64,000 bases of DNA, from positions 1-64,000 of the forward strand of contig NZ_JABFAU010000010.1 of the NCBI RefSeq assembly GCF_017168335.1, given 5' to 3'. This stretch comes from Rhodococcus sp. KRD162. GTDB taxonomy: Bacteria > Actinomycetota > Actinomycetes > Mycobacteriales > Mycobacteriaceae. Position 1 is the first letter of the stretch, and every line of letters begins with the position of its first letter. The notes under the pieces were generated by a model, which worked only from the letters and a program-made list of their open reading frames with translations, was not told the DNA's origin and searched no databases. The translations under genes were made by a program, and so were the position numbers. Below are positions 37,199 to 45,120 of this stretch, one piece after another.

Positions 37199-37896
37199 GG
37201 CGATCCGCCGGAGCGCCTGCTCTCCTTCTCGGCGACGAGTAGGTACGCCATCATGATGCGTTTGAGCTCCGCGACCGCATCCTCGTGACTCTGGCCGTCC
37301 TGCACCGAGAAGTTGAGCATCGAGTAGACGATGTGCACCAACACCTGTGCCATGAGGTTGCGGCGGTGCCGGGGCGTGCGCGGAGTCAGTGGTCCGAGCA
37401 TGCGCGAGACCTGTTCGGCGAACTCGCGCTCGTGGATCACGCCGGTCGCCCGCGTGGACGGCGTCGACTGCATGGCCAGCCACACCTCACGGCGCGACGG
37501 GTCGGTCATCCACATACCCGCCATGTGGTCGACGAAGTTGTTGAGGAACCGCACCCAGTCCAGCGACGGGACCTCGCCGTCGAACTCGGCGAGTTCCTGC
37601 TGGACTCCGACGAGGTCCTGGCGATTGAGTTCGCAGACGATGACGTACTTGTTGGCGAAGAACTGGTAGAGGGTGCCGATGGGGAGTTCGGCGCGGGAGG
37701 CGACTTCCTCGCAGGTGAACGACTCGAAGCCCACGTCGCTGAGCAGTTCGCGCGAGGCCTGCAAGAGTGCGTCGAACTTGCGTTGGCTGCGTTCTTGGGT
37801 GGGCCGGCGTCGTGGCATCAGTTCCTGCGTCTGTGCCGTCGACTCGAGCGCGGCGTCGAGACGGCGCGAGGACTGGGCACGAGCAGAGGATTCCAC
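37174..37896 (-). CDS. TetR/AcrR family transcriptional regulator
   Basis: A 240-residue regulator starting at GTG; an ATG at codon 27 (MPRRRPTQERSQRK) is a likely alternative because the DNA-binding domain begins there. The helix-turn-helix spans about 38-84 (SRELLSDVGFESFTCEEVASRAELPIGTLYQFFANKYVIV). The C-terminal domain is rich in Trp, Met and Leu (HMAGMWMTDPSRREVWLAM), suggesting a hydrophobic ligand. It faces the fas-acpS operon convergently and diverges from the 38200 gene. A role in lipid control is possible only by position. The C-terminus is encoded inside a tandem repeat. Confidence 0.88.
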   Translation of the reverse strand: MESSARAQSSRRLDAALESTAQTQELMPRRRPTQERSQRKFDALLQASRELLSDVGFESFTCEEVASRAELPIGTLYQFFANKYVIVCELNRQDLVGVQQELAEFDGEVPSLDWVRFLNNFVDHMAGMWMTDPSRREVWLAMQSTPSTRATGVIHEREFAEQVSRMLGPLTPRTPRHRRNLMAQVLVHIVYSMLNFSVQDGQSHEDAVAELKRIMMAYLLVAEKESRRSGGSPTPDPDDT

Positions 37897-38199
37897 CCGG
37901 TCAGGCTATCCGGCGCAGGTGCTTGGTATCCACACCTGCCCTATGCGTCGCTGAACAAAACCGAGACCCGGCCTGCAGAGACGGTGAAAACGACCGAACG
38001 TTGCAAGCGGGCCTGTACGGCGCGACAAGGGCTTGTTCTGAATTCAGTGACAAACTCCAAGCCCTATTTCGACCAATTGAACAGTCAACGGGTATGGTTC
38101 GGGGACAAGAACCAATTTCTGTGCAGGGTGATCGTCGTTCGGAACCGCTGAACGACGATCATGGTCGGGTGCCTCCACCCTGAGTACAGGGAGACTGCC
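37897..38199 (+). promoter_or_regulatory. Intergenic region with an 11-bp hairpin before the 38200 gene
   Basis: About 300 bp between divergent genes. A perfect 11-bp inverted repeat, GATCGTCGTTC at 38130-38140 and GAACGACGATC at 38150-38160, with a nine-base loop, ends 39 bp before the ATG at 38200. No T run follows, so an operator or a 5'-leader hairpin is more likely than a terminator. The rest shows no gene. Confidence 0.6.
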
Positions 38200-39585
38200 A
38201 TGGCTGCTATCGGTATAGCGATCGAATCCGGCTCGATGCATACAGTTCTCGTCGAGCCGACCTCGGGCGAACTGCTCGCGGATCTGACGAGCCCCCTCGT
38301 TCCCGACGCCGCCTCCGTGCTGGCAACAGCAATCGGGGCGATGCGTACCGAGGCCGCGACCCTCGGCCTCGAGGTGGACGCACTGGGCGTGGCCTGTCGG
38401 TCCGAGGCCGAGCGCGCCGAGTTCGTCACCGCTCTGGGCGACGACCAGACACAGCTCTTCTCGGCGTCCGAATCATTCCTCCGCTGGTTGACGCAATCGA
38501 CCGAATTCGCCGACGCGAAGTCCGTGCTCCTGTACTACATGGGGGAGGCGGGTGTGTCCATCTCGCTCGCCGACGTCGAAGACGCATCGCTCACCCCCAC
38601 GAAGGCTGCCTCGCTGGACTCGATGTCGCCCGAGCGCATCGGCAGCACCATTCCACTGGCGTGGGAGGTGGTGGACGAGGCAGGCAAGAAGCCGGACTTC
38701 GTGGCGTTGTTCGGAGACAAGTCGAGCAATCGCGATCTGATAGACATTCTCGCGCTCGGTCTCGGTGTGCCCGTTGTCCGAGTGGCCGATGCCGATCAGG
38801 TTGCAGCCCGCGGAGCGGCCCTGCTCGCATCGGCACAGCAGCCCGAGGCTCTCCCACTGCCCGAGCAGCCTTCCGCGCCGACCGCTGCGCCGGCCGAATC
38901 GGAATCGGAATCGCAGAAGGGCCCATCGGAGGCGACGGTGCCGCTGTCGGCAGCGAGCAGCGCACCCGTCGGCAGCGACGCCGACCCCTCCGAGGTCGAC
39001 GAGCAGGGGGCGCAACCTGCGCTCGTTGCCGCGTCTGCTGGAAAGATCGGGGCCGGATCGTGGAGTTCGGGGGCGTCGGGGCGGAAGGCGATCTTCGCCG
39101 CCGTACTGCTCGCTGGTGTGGCCTCGGCCGGTGTCGCAGTGGCGGCCACGCAGCCGAGTGCCCCCGAATCGACCGCAGAGCAGGTCGTCGATCGACGCGA
39201 CAGCGGTGCCGATCTGGCCGGTGAAACCCGGCAGGTGGACCCTACGACCGTCGACACGCTCGCTCCGATCGTTCCGCCTATCGAAACGATCCCGCCGACC
39301 TCCGATTCGGCCGAGACGGTGCAGCCGACCGAAGCCGCACCTCCCTGGACGCCCCAGGGGCAGCCCTGGACGACGCAGCCGACCGAGCCGACGCAGCCTC
39401 CGCCCTGGACAACGCAGGACACACCGCCCGCACCGACCCGAACCACGATCGACCCTCCGCAGTTCACCCTTCCCGCTATCGTTCCCGAGCCGGGCAAATC
39501 ACCGGAACAACTGGAACAGGAAGCGTGGGAACGTCATTGGCAGCACACCGGTGAGTGGATCGAACAGGAGCTCTCCGGCGGCTGA
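38200..39585 (+). CDS. Single-pass membrane protein with ASKHA-like N-domain and Pro/Thr-rich tail
   Basis: 461 residues from the ATG at 38200, after CAGGGAGA. Residues 1-215 resemble the mycobacterial DUF7159-type domain. AIGIAIESGSMHTVLV is like a phosphate-1 loop, and ALFGDKSSNRDLIDILALG followed by ADQVAARGAALLAS is like the adenosine loop of sugar kinase/Hsp70/actin folds. Canonical Asp and Thr residues are not obvious, so nucleotide binding is a guess. After an acidic linker comes one TM helix (about 289-308, IFAAVLLAGVASAGVAVAA), then a Pro/Thr/Gln-rich segment with repeated PPWTTQ/QPWTTQ units and a charged end. The topology suggests an outside Pro-rich stalk. Function unknown. Confidence 0.7.
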   Translation: MAAIGIAIESGSMHTVLVEPTSGELLADLTSPLVPDAASVLATAIGAMRTEAATLGLEVDALGVACRSEAERAEFVTALGDDQTQLFSASESFLRWLTQSTEFADAKSVLLYYMGEAGVSISLADVEDASLTPTKAASLDSMSPERIGSTIPLAWEVVDEAGKKPDFVALFGDKSSNRDLIDILALGLGVPVVRVADADQVAARGAALLASAQQPEALPLPEQPSAPTAAPAESESESQKGPSEATVPLSAASSAPVGSDADPSEVDEQGAQPALVAASAGKIGAGSWSSGASGRKAIFAAVLLAGVASAGVAVAATQPSAPESTAEQVVDRRDSGADLAGETRQVDPTTVDTLAPIVPPIETIPPTSDSAETVQPTEAAPPWTPQGQPWTTQPTEPTQPPPWTTQDTPPAPTRTTIDPPQFTLPAIVPEPGKSPEQLEQEAWERHWQHTGEWIEQELSGG

Positions 39586-39689
39586 CGGTGAACCAATTCT
39601 GGGCCCGGGGCCATTCCGCAGGCTCCACGGAGTGAACGGTGATGACAGACTGGCGAAAGCCCGTCTGTCATTTCTCGTATGGAGGACTC

Positions 39690-41054
39690 ATGCCTGCCGA
39701 TGCACGACCCGTGGACGTTCGATCCGACATCGGTGCCGCGATGCCGCGAGCGAAAGCGGAGTTGGCCGACTTGGTTCGGTTCGCATCGGTGCACGATCCC
39801 CGGCAGTTCCCGGTCGAGGAATGCACCGGTGCCGCGCAGTGGGTGCAACGGGCCTTCGTCGACGCAGGCATTCCCGACGTCCAACTGATCGAGACCGTCG
39901 ACGGGTCACTCGCTGTGGTCGGGTCGCGTCCGGCACCGCCAGGAGCGCCGACCGTCCTGCTGTACTCGCACTACGACGTGCAGCCTCCTGGTGACCGAAA
40001 TTTCTGGGACAGTGAGCCTTTCGAGCTGACCGAGCGGGACGGCCGTTGGTACGGACGCGGTTCGGCGGATTGCAAAGGCAATGTGATCATGCACCTGCTG
40101 GCGTTACGGGCGCTGGGGGACTCGCTCGACATCGGCATCCGGATCGTCTGCGAGGGTTCGGAAGAAATGGGCACCGGCGGACTGGAAGTGCTCGTGGAGC
40201 AGCGCCCCGAACTGTTCGCCGCCGACATCGTTGTCATCGCCGACACAGGCAATGCGAGGGTGGGCATGCCGACGGTCACCACCACGCTGCGCGGTATCGC
40301 AAACGTGGTGGTGCACGTCGAAACCCTCGCGGGAGAAGTGCATTCCGGCATGTACGGCGGCCCGGCACCGGACGCACTCGCCGCCCTGGTGCAGGTGCTC
40401 GCGACGCTCCGCAACGAGCAGGGCGACACCGTGGTGGACGGTCTCGACGCAGCACAGACGTGGGAAGGCGTCGAGTACGGGGCCGAGCAGTTCCGCTCCG
40501 ACGCTGGAGTGCTCGACGGCGTCGGGCTGGCGGGCTCGAGCTCGGTGGCCGACGCGGTGTGGGCGCGGCCCGCTCTGACGATCCTGGGGATCGACTGCCC
40601 ACCGGTCGTCGGGTCGGCCGCGGCCATCTCGCCTCGCGCGTCAGCACGGCTGAATCTGCGGGTGCCGCCGGGGATGGATGCGCAGCAGGCTCAGGATGCC
40701 TTGGCGGCTCACCTGGTGGCGCACACGCCGTGGAATGCTCGCGTCACGGTCGATCGGGAAGCGATCGGGTCGCCGTTTCGGGCCCGCACCGACGGGCCGG
40801 GCTACGCGGCGCTCTCCGAGGCGTTGGAGGAGGCATTCGGGCATCCGATGGGGACGGCCGGGCAGGGTGGGTCGATTCCGCTGTGCACTGGGTTGGCCCG
40901 GGTGCTGCCCGATGCCGAGATCGTGCTGATGGGCGTCGAGGAGCCGCAGTGCCGGATCCACGCCCCCAACGAGAGCGTGGACCCGACGGAGATCGAGAAG
41001 ATGGCCGTCGCCGAGGCGCTGTTCCTGCAGCGGCTTGCGGGGTCAGACAGCTAG
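39690..41054 (+). CDS. M20/M25/M40 family metallodipeptidase
   Basis: A 454-residue protein from ATG at 39690 with GGAGG five bases ahead; ATGs upstream in the same frame lack this. It resembles dinuclear zinc dipeptidases of the ArgE/DapE/carnosinase group (Rv2522c-like). Metal and catalytic residues: LLYSHYDVQPPGD (His and following Asp), GRGSADCKGN (bridging Asp), CEGSEEMGTGG (general base Glu then metal Glu), an Asp in IADTGNAR, and the C-terminal CRIHAPNESV His. The dimerisation insert lies between residues 205 and 330. The natural substrate is unknown. Its 3' end overlaps bcp by 12 bp. Confidence 0.9.
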   Translation: MPADARPVDVRSDIGAAMPRAKAELADLVRFASVHDPRQFPVEECTGAAQWVQRAFVDAGIPDVQLIETVDGSLAVVGSRPAPPGAPTVLLYSHYDVQPPGDRNFWDSEPFELTERDGRWYGRGSADCKGNVIMHLLALRALGDSLDIGIRIVCEGSEEMGTGGLEVLVEQRPELFAADIVVIADTGNARVGMPTVTTTLRGIANVVVHVETLAGEVHSGMYGGPAPDALAALVQVLATLRNEQGDTVVDGLDAAQTWEGVEYGAEQFRSDAGVLDGVGLAGSSSVADAVWARPALTILGIDCPPVVGSAAAISPRASARLNLRVPPGMDAQQAQDALAAHLVAHTPWNARVTVDREAIGSPFRARTDGPGYAALSEALEEAFGHPMGTAGQGGSIPLCTGLARVLPDAEIVLMGVEEPQCRIHAPNESVDPTEIEKMAVAEALFLQRLAGSDS

Positions 41055-41516
41055 ATCGCGACGGAGCTTGGCTACGTGGCCGGTGGCGCGGACGTTGTAC
41101 TGCGCCACCTCGATCTTGCCGGCCTCGTCGACGAGGAAGGTGGAGCGAATGACGCCCTCGTAGACCTTGCCGTAGTTCTTCTTCTCGCCGAATGCGCCCC
41201 ACGCCTGCAAGGTCGTCTTCTGCTCGTCGGCGAGCAAGGGGAACGTCAACCCTTCCTTGTCGCGGAACTTGGCGAGTTTGGCGGGTTTGTCGGGCGAGAT
41301 GCCGATGACTTCGAGGCCCTCGCCGTTGAGTTCGGCCAGGTTGTCGCGGAAGTCGCAGGCCTGCTTGGTGCAGCCCGGGGTGCTCGCGGCGGGGTAGAAG
41401 TACACGATCACTTTCTTGCCCGCGTAGTCCGCGAGGGAGACGTCCTTGCCGTCGGCATCGGGCAGGGTGAACGCCGGAGCGGTGTCGCCCGGCTCGAGCT
41501 TGCTGTATTCGGTCAC
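41043..41516 (-). CDS. bcp: Thioredoxin-dependent peroxiredoxin Bcp
   Basis: A 157-residue peroxiredoxin of the BCP/PrxQ type, starting at the GTG at 41516 (TEYSKLEPGDTAPAFTLPD); an ATG seven codons upstream is possible. It reduces peroxides with electrons from thioredoxin. The FYPAASTPGCTKQACDF stretch has the peroxidatic and resolving Cys five residues apart, as in atypical two-Cys BCP. It corresponds to Rv2521. Confidence 0.95.
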   Translation of the reverse strand: MTEYSKLEPGDTAPAFTLPDADGKDVSLADYAGKKVIVYFYPAASTPGCTKQACDFRDNLAELNGEGLEVIGISPDKPAKLAKFRDKEGLTFPLLADEQKTTLQAWGAFGEKKNYGKVYEGVIRSTFLVDEAGKIEVAQYNVRATGHVAKLRRDLAV

Positions 41517-41593
41517 CGCACGAGAGTATCGAAACATCGTCGTGCTCTAGGCTCGACTGCGACCGGCACTATTTGCAACAAGTTGGAGGACAC

Positions 41594-41815
41594 GTGGCCA
41601 AGGACACCGACCGAATCGAGCGCGAGATCGAGGCCGCTCGCAATCAGCTCGCCAGCACCCTGGACGAGCTGAGCGTCCGTGCCAGCCCCAAGAACATCGT
41701 TGCCAACACCAAAGAGTCCGTGGTGTCGAAGCTCAACGAGCCTGCAGTGAAGTTCACCTTGCTCGGAGTCGGCGCAGTGGTGGCAGTTCTCGTGGTTCGC
41801 CGGATCTTCAACTGA
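41594..41815 (+). CDS. DUF3618 membrane protein
   Basis: A 73-residue protein from the GTG at 41594, with GGAGGA four bases upstream. DTDRIEREIEAARNQLASTLDELSVRASP is the DUF3618 signature, and FTLLGVGAVVAVLVVRRI is one transmembrane helix at the C-terminus. It matches Rv2520c and diverges from bcp. Family members are often near membrane or stress genes, but their activity is unknown. Confidence 0.88.
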   Translation: MAKDTDRIEREIEAARNQLASTLDELSVRASPKNIVANTKESVVSKLNEPAVKFTLLGVGAVVAVLVVRRIFN

Positions 41816-41907
41816 CGCAGCAGGCACTCCGACCAGCCGATTTCACATCTGGCCGGATCTGCTGTTAATGTTTCTCCCGCACCGCAGTGAACATGCGGTG
41901 CGGATCG

Positions 41908-41981
41908 GCGCCATTAGCTCAGTTGGTTAGAGCAGCTGACTCTTAATCAGCGGGTCCGGGGTTCGAGTCCCTGATGGCGCA
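41908..41981 (+). tRNA. tRNA-Lys (anticodon CTT)
   Basis: A 74-nt tRNA: acceptor arms GCGCCAT and ATGGCGC with discriminator A, D arm TAGCTCAGTTGGTTAGAGCA, anticodon loop CTCTTAA (CTT) on a GCTGA/TCAGC stem, and T loop GTTCGAG. CCA is not at the end. Everything to the right appears to be accessory DNA, so this gene is a candidate integration site. Confidence 0.95.
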
Positions 41982-41989
41982 CACCAAGT

Positions 41990-42027
41990 CCCCCTGAACA
42001 GCGTTTACGCTGGTCAGGGGCACTTTT
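41990..42027 (+). terminator. Rho-independent terminator after tRNA-Lys
   Basis: CCCCTGA at 41991 pairs with TCAGGGG ending at 42020, with an inner CAGCG/CGCTG stem, followed by CACTTTTT. It is one of the few hairpins in the window with a clear T tract. Confidence 0.85.
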
Positions 42028-42349
42028 TGCTGTCCGGGTATGTCTGGGCATCCGCAAACTTCGCGAAAATGGCCAACGCTCTGACCTGCAGATTCTCAAG
42101 CCGCGTAGGGCGTTTCGGAGACTTGACTCCCAATGACTTGTACTGGGAGTCAAGTCTGCGGCTCATACCGCTCTGACCCGTGCAGACGGACACTGTGAGT
42201 GTATCGTTGCGCAGTCAACGGACGGTTGTGGACCCGTAACTCATCACTTACTCATCTTTTTGGCCGAACGAGATGGGTGCCGTTGGGTTCGTCGCGCCGT
42301 TCAGGGAACATGCATTCGCTGGCGCCTAAACATCCCAGGGCTGCAACTG
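42028..42349. other. Gene-free stretch with a 14-bp hairpin
   Basis: No convincing gene is seen in these 320 bp. The notable structure is a perfect 14-bp inverted repeat: AGACTTGACTCCCA at 42119-42132 and its complement at 42144-42157, with an 11-base loop. The base composition is less GC-rich than the core DNA to the left. The hairpin could be a terminator or the remains of a transposon end. Confidence 0.6.
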
Positions 42350-42765
42350 TCAAGCGGCCTTGGAATTGTGCTCCGGTTGGTGTGCCCACGCGATGGTCTC
42401 GTCGTAGATGGCGTGGTGGCGTAGGCATCCGTGGAGGAGTCCGACGAGGCGATTGCCGAGTGCGCGGAGTGCTTGGTGGTGCAGATCGCCGGCGGCGTGG
42501 TGTCGGTCGTAGAGCGCGCGAGCTCCCGGGCTTTGGTTAACCGCGCAGAATGCCCATTGATCGATCGCATCGTAGAGCCGCCCGTTACGCACATGTCGGG
42601 CGAGGACGGCACGTTTCTCGCCCGATGCGATCGTCAGGGGTGACGTACCGGCGTAGTTCTTGCGAGACTTGGCAGTGGTGTCGGTTGGCATCGTCCTAGA
42701 ATTTACCGAGCACCCGGGCGCCGAGGATGACACCGAGTCCTGGCGCTGCACTCAGGTCCATGGCG
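42350..42765 (-). pseudogene. IS110-family transposase remnant (C-terminal part)
   Basis: Translation of the minus strand gives the C-terminal Transposase_20 region of an IS110-type DEDD transposase: PGLGVILGARVLGKF in one frame, then AKSRKNYAGTSPLTIASGEK and ALYDRHHAAGDLHHQALRALGNRLVG in another. Between them an in-frame TAG and a frame shift (near 42695-42705) break the protein. The N-terminal DEDD part is missing. The fragment ends next to the hydratase gene, so the element was partly deleted. Confidence 0.85.
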
Positions 42766-42771
42766 AACCCA

Positions 42772-43529
42772 TCAGCTCTGGTACGGCATGTCGGCGGCGG
42801 TGAGGCCTTCGAGTGCCATGCCGAACGGGACGTCCTGCAGGATCCGCTTGCGCAGGTTCCGGTTGAGGGTCTGCTTCTGCAGCGTCCGGTAGAGTGCCGG
42901 CTTCGCGGCAAGGCCGCGCGCGATCTCAAGGCCGCGGTCAAGAGCCGGGTCATGGGCCACTAATTCGCTGACGACACCCCACTGCAGAGCGGTTTCGGCG
43001 TCGCTCGACTCCCCGGTCCACAGCAGCCACTTGGCGCGGGCGGTCCCGGCGATCTCCTCCCAGACGACCTGGACGCCGTCGCCGCCGGTGATACCGAAGG
43101 CGGGGTGCGGGAAGTCGCCGTACGTGGCGCGCTCCGAGGCGATATGGATGTCGGAGAGCAGCAGGTATTCGGAACGGATGATCGCCGGACCGTTCGCGAC
43201 CCCGACGACAGGAAGGGGCAACTCGACCAGTCGCTGAAGCACCTTGGCTTCCTCGACGCGAGTCTTCTCCCACGCCGCAGGCTTGAAGATCTCTCCGAGG
43301 CTCGGGCCGTCGATGTCCTTGATGAAGTGGTCGCCGCTCCCGATGAGCACCATGGCCCTGTTGTCGCAGTCGAGCGCGATCTCCTCTAACAGCGCCGGAA
43401 AGTGTTCGTGGGTCTGACCGGTGAACGTGAGCGGTCCGCCGTCGGTGTGGAAGCGCACCAGAAGGACGCCGTGCTCGTCGCGGGTGATGGCGAAGTTCTC
43501 GTACGCGGTGAAGTATCCGGGGTGGTCAT
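42772..43529 (-). pseudogene. Enoyl-CoA hydratase/isomerase family gene with a frameshift near its start
   Basis: About 250 residues of crotonase fold are open from roughly 43515 to the stop at 42772: FTAYENFAITRDEHG, GSGDHFIKDIDGPSLGEIF, ANGPAIIRSEYLLLSDIHIASE, YGDFPHPAFGITGGDGVQVVWEE. The only well-placed start is the ATG at 43529, behind GAGAGGGG, but that frame reads TTPDTSPR; adding one base after GA at 43516 would give a normal TTPxYFTAYENF start. So a one-base deletion seems to disconnect start and body. It may be dead, started elsewhere, or a sequencing error. It faces a TetR gene across a palindromic operator. Confidence 0.8.
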
Positions 43530-43551
43530 GAGTTGCCCCTCTCGTCGTAAC

Positions 43552-43567
43552 TGAACAGGTCTGTTCA
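43552..43567. promoter_or_regulatory. TetR-type operator palindrome
   Basis: TGAACAG-GT-CTGTTCA is a perfect 7+2+7 palindrome located 22 bp upstream of the hydratase ATG and just before the TetR gene. Such divergent pairs normally share an operator bound by the TetR protein. Confidence 0.7.
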
Positions 43568-43577
43568 ACTGCGTAGG

Positions 43578-44199
43578 GTGGGCCCACGACCGCAGCGAAG
43601 ACTCGTCGCAAGCCGGGCCTCGAACGGGTTCTGGCCACCGCCGACCGACTGTTCTACGAACGAGGCCTCCATGCCACCGGCGTCGATTTGATCGTTGCGC
43701 GAGCCGACGTCTCCAAAACCACCATGTACACCTATTTCCGAACCAAGGACGACCTGGTCGCGGCATACCTTCAAAGGCGCAGCGACGCCTGGCAAAGCCA
43801 CGTCGCCGACCAACTTCACGCACGCGGGGGCAGCCCGGAAAACAAGGCGCTGCTGGTTTTCGACCTGCTCGGCGAGTGGTTCGAAAGCGACGACTTCCGC
43901 GGCTGCCCGTTCGTCAATGCCGAGGCCGAATCATCGCCGGACTCGCCGGGCCACAGCGTCAACCTCGGGCACCGCACCGCACATGGGTACGAGAGCTCTT
44001 CCGCGAACTTCTCCGCCCGATCGGAATTACCGGCCCGGATGACCTGCTGATCCTCCAACTCGCTGCTCTCTACGACGGCACCATGACCAGCGCCCATGCC
44101 GAACCCGGTCCACCCTGGGTATGCGCGGCACGCGAAGCGGCCCGCAGTCTCATCAACTCATTCGATGTCGGTGCAAATGCACCGAATACGGGCGGGTGA
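43578..44199 (+). pseudogene. TetR family regulator gene broken by two frame shifts
   Basis: The helix-turn-helix is clear: PGLERVLATADRLFYERGLHATGVDLIV, then VSKTTMYTYFRTKDDLVAAYLQRR. This frame has no start codon, a TAG just upstream, and a GTG at 43578 in a neighbouring frame; a base missing after 43591 would join them. Near 43983 the frame is lost again and the C-terminal part (TWVRELFRELLRPIGITGPDDLLILQLAALYDG) continues in another frame to the stop at 44199. Both lesions are consistent with single-base deletions. The intact ancestor would be about 205 residues, likely the repressor of the facing hydratase. Confidence 0.8.
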
Positions 44200-44676
44200 A
44201 CTAACCTCAGCACCCCGCCGGGACGATGTCGCGTGTGATTTCGAGTTGCCCGAGGTGTTGGGCCAGTTCTGGACCAGGTGCCCGAGGATGTACTGCGGGA
44301 TAGCCGTTGTGGCACGGGATCCGGCCGCGGCCCGGTCCCGGATGCCGTCCGTGACGGTGACCCAGGCCGGCAATCGGGCGGTGACTGCTGCCGTAGCAGG
44401 GGATTGGCCGTCCTCCTGCGGCCCGACCAACGGATCGGTGAAGACGTCGGGTAACTTCGCTGCGGCTTGCTGGTCGCCGACGCCCCGGTGACCACGGTGC
44501 AAGCGATCACCGCGCAGCGCCCGAGCCGAGCCGATGGTCGGTCGTGGCATCGGATACCTGTACCGATGAGGGCAAACGAGCACCCGTCGGGAAACGGGCA
44601 GCCCGACGCCCCAGGTTGGCAAACCTTCGACGCTGACCGCTCGCCACCGGCGTCGGTCCAATCCCCGTCACCAAGC
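44200..44676. other. Stretch without a recognisable gene
   Basis: Several overlapping frames are open on both strands here, but none matches a known family or has a good ribosome site. The minus-strand frame reading AAAKLPDVFTDPLVGPQEDG and ATTAIPQYILGHLVQNW looks the most protein-like and may be the remains of a gene. I see no repeat or RNA structure. Confidence 0.4.
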
Positions 44677-45120
44677 TCAGGCATCCCCCGGGTGGCGGTC
44701 GACGGCTACGACGTCCAAATCCGTGTGCGTACGCCGATGACGGTCAAGGTAGCCGGCGACGTCTGATGCCTGGATTGGGCGGGACCACCAATAGCCTTGT
44801 CCGTGAACCGATCCCATTGCCACCAACGCCTGCGCTTGATCAGCGGTTTCGACGCCCTCGACCGTGAGGTCGAGGTCCAAGTCGGTGGCGAGGGTATGGA
44901 AAGCCGCAGAGACGGCGTCACCTTCCGGAGTGCCGAGTCGATCCGTCACCACTGTCGACATCGCGTCGCGATCTCCACCGACGTCGCTCTGCACCAGAGA
45001 CATTCGAAGGGCACGAATTCGTACACCGGCATTGCCCGATGCAAGCGGGTCCGGAATCCCGAAGTCCACTGCTGGATCAGCCTGATCGCCGAGGTCGTCA
45101 ACTTCGTTCGAAGTATTCAT
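44677..45120 (-). pseudogene. Truncated EAL-domain (c-di-GMP phosphodiesterase) fragment
   Basis: A 147-residue frame whose second half reads as the end of an EAL domain: LATDLDLDLTVEGVETADQAQALVAMGSVHGQGYWWSRPI. The catalytic EAL loop and metal-binding residues of the first half are missing, so it cannot be an active phosphodiesterase. Its ATG overlaps the last 23 bp of the flavoprotein gene, so it could be translated as the tail of the chaperone-redox operon, but it is more simply a leftover. Confidence 0.6.

Noticed and set aside
44070-44684. A 204-codon minus-strand gene
   Set aside because: It overlaps the TetR remnant on the other strand and has no recognisable domain.
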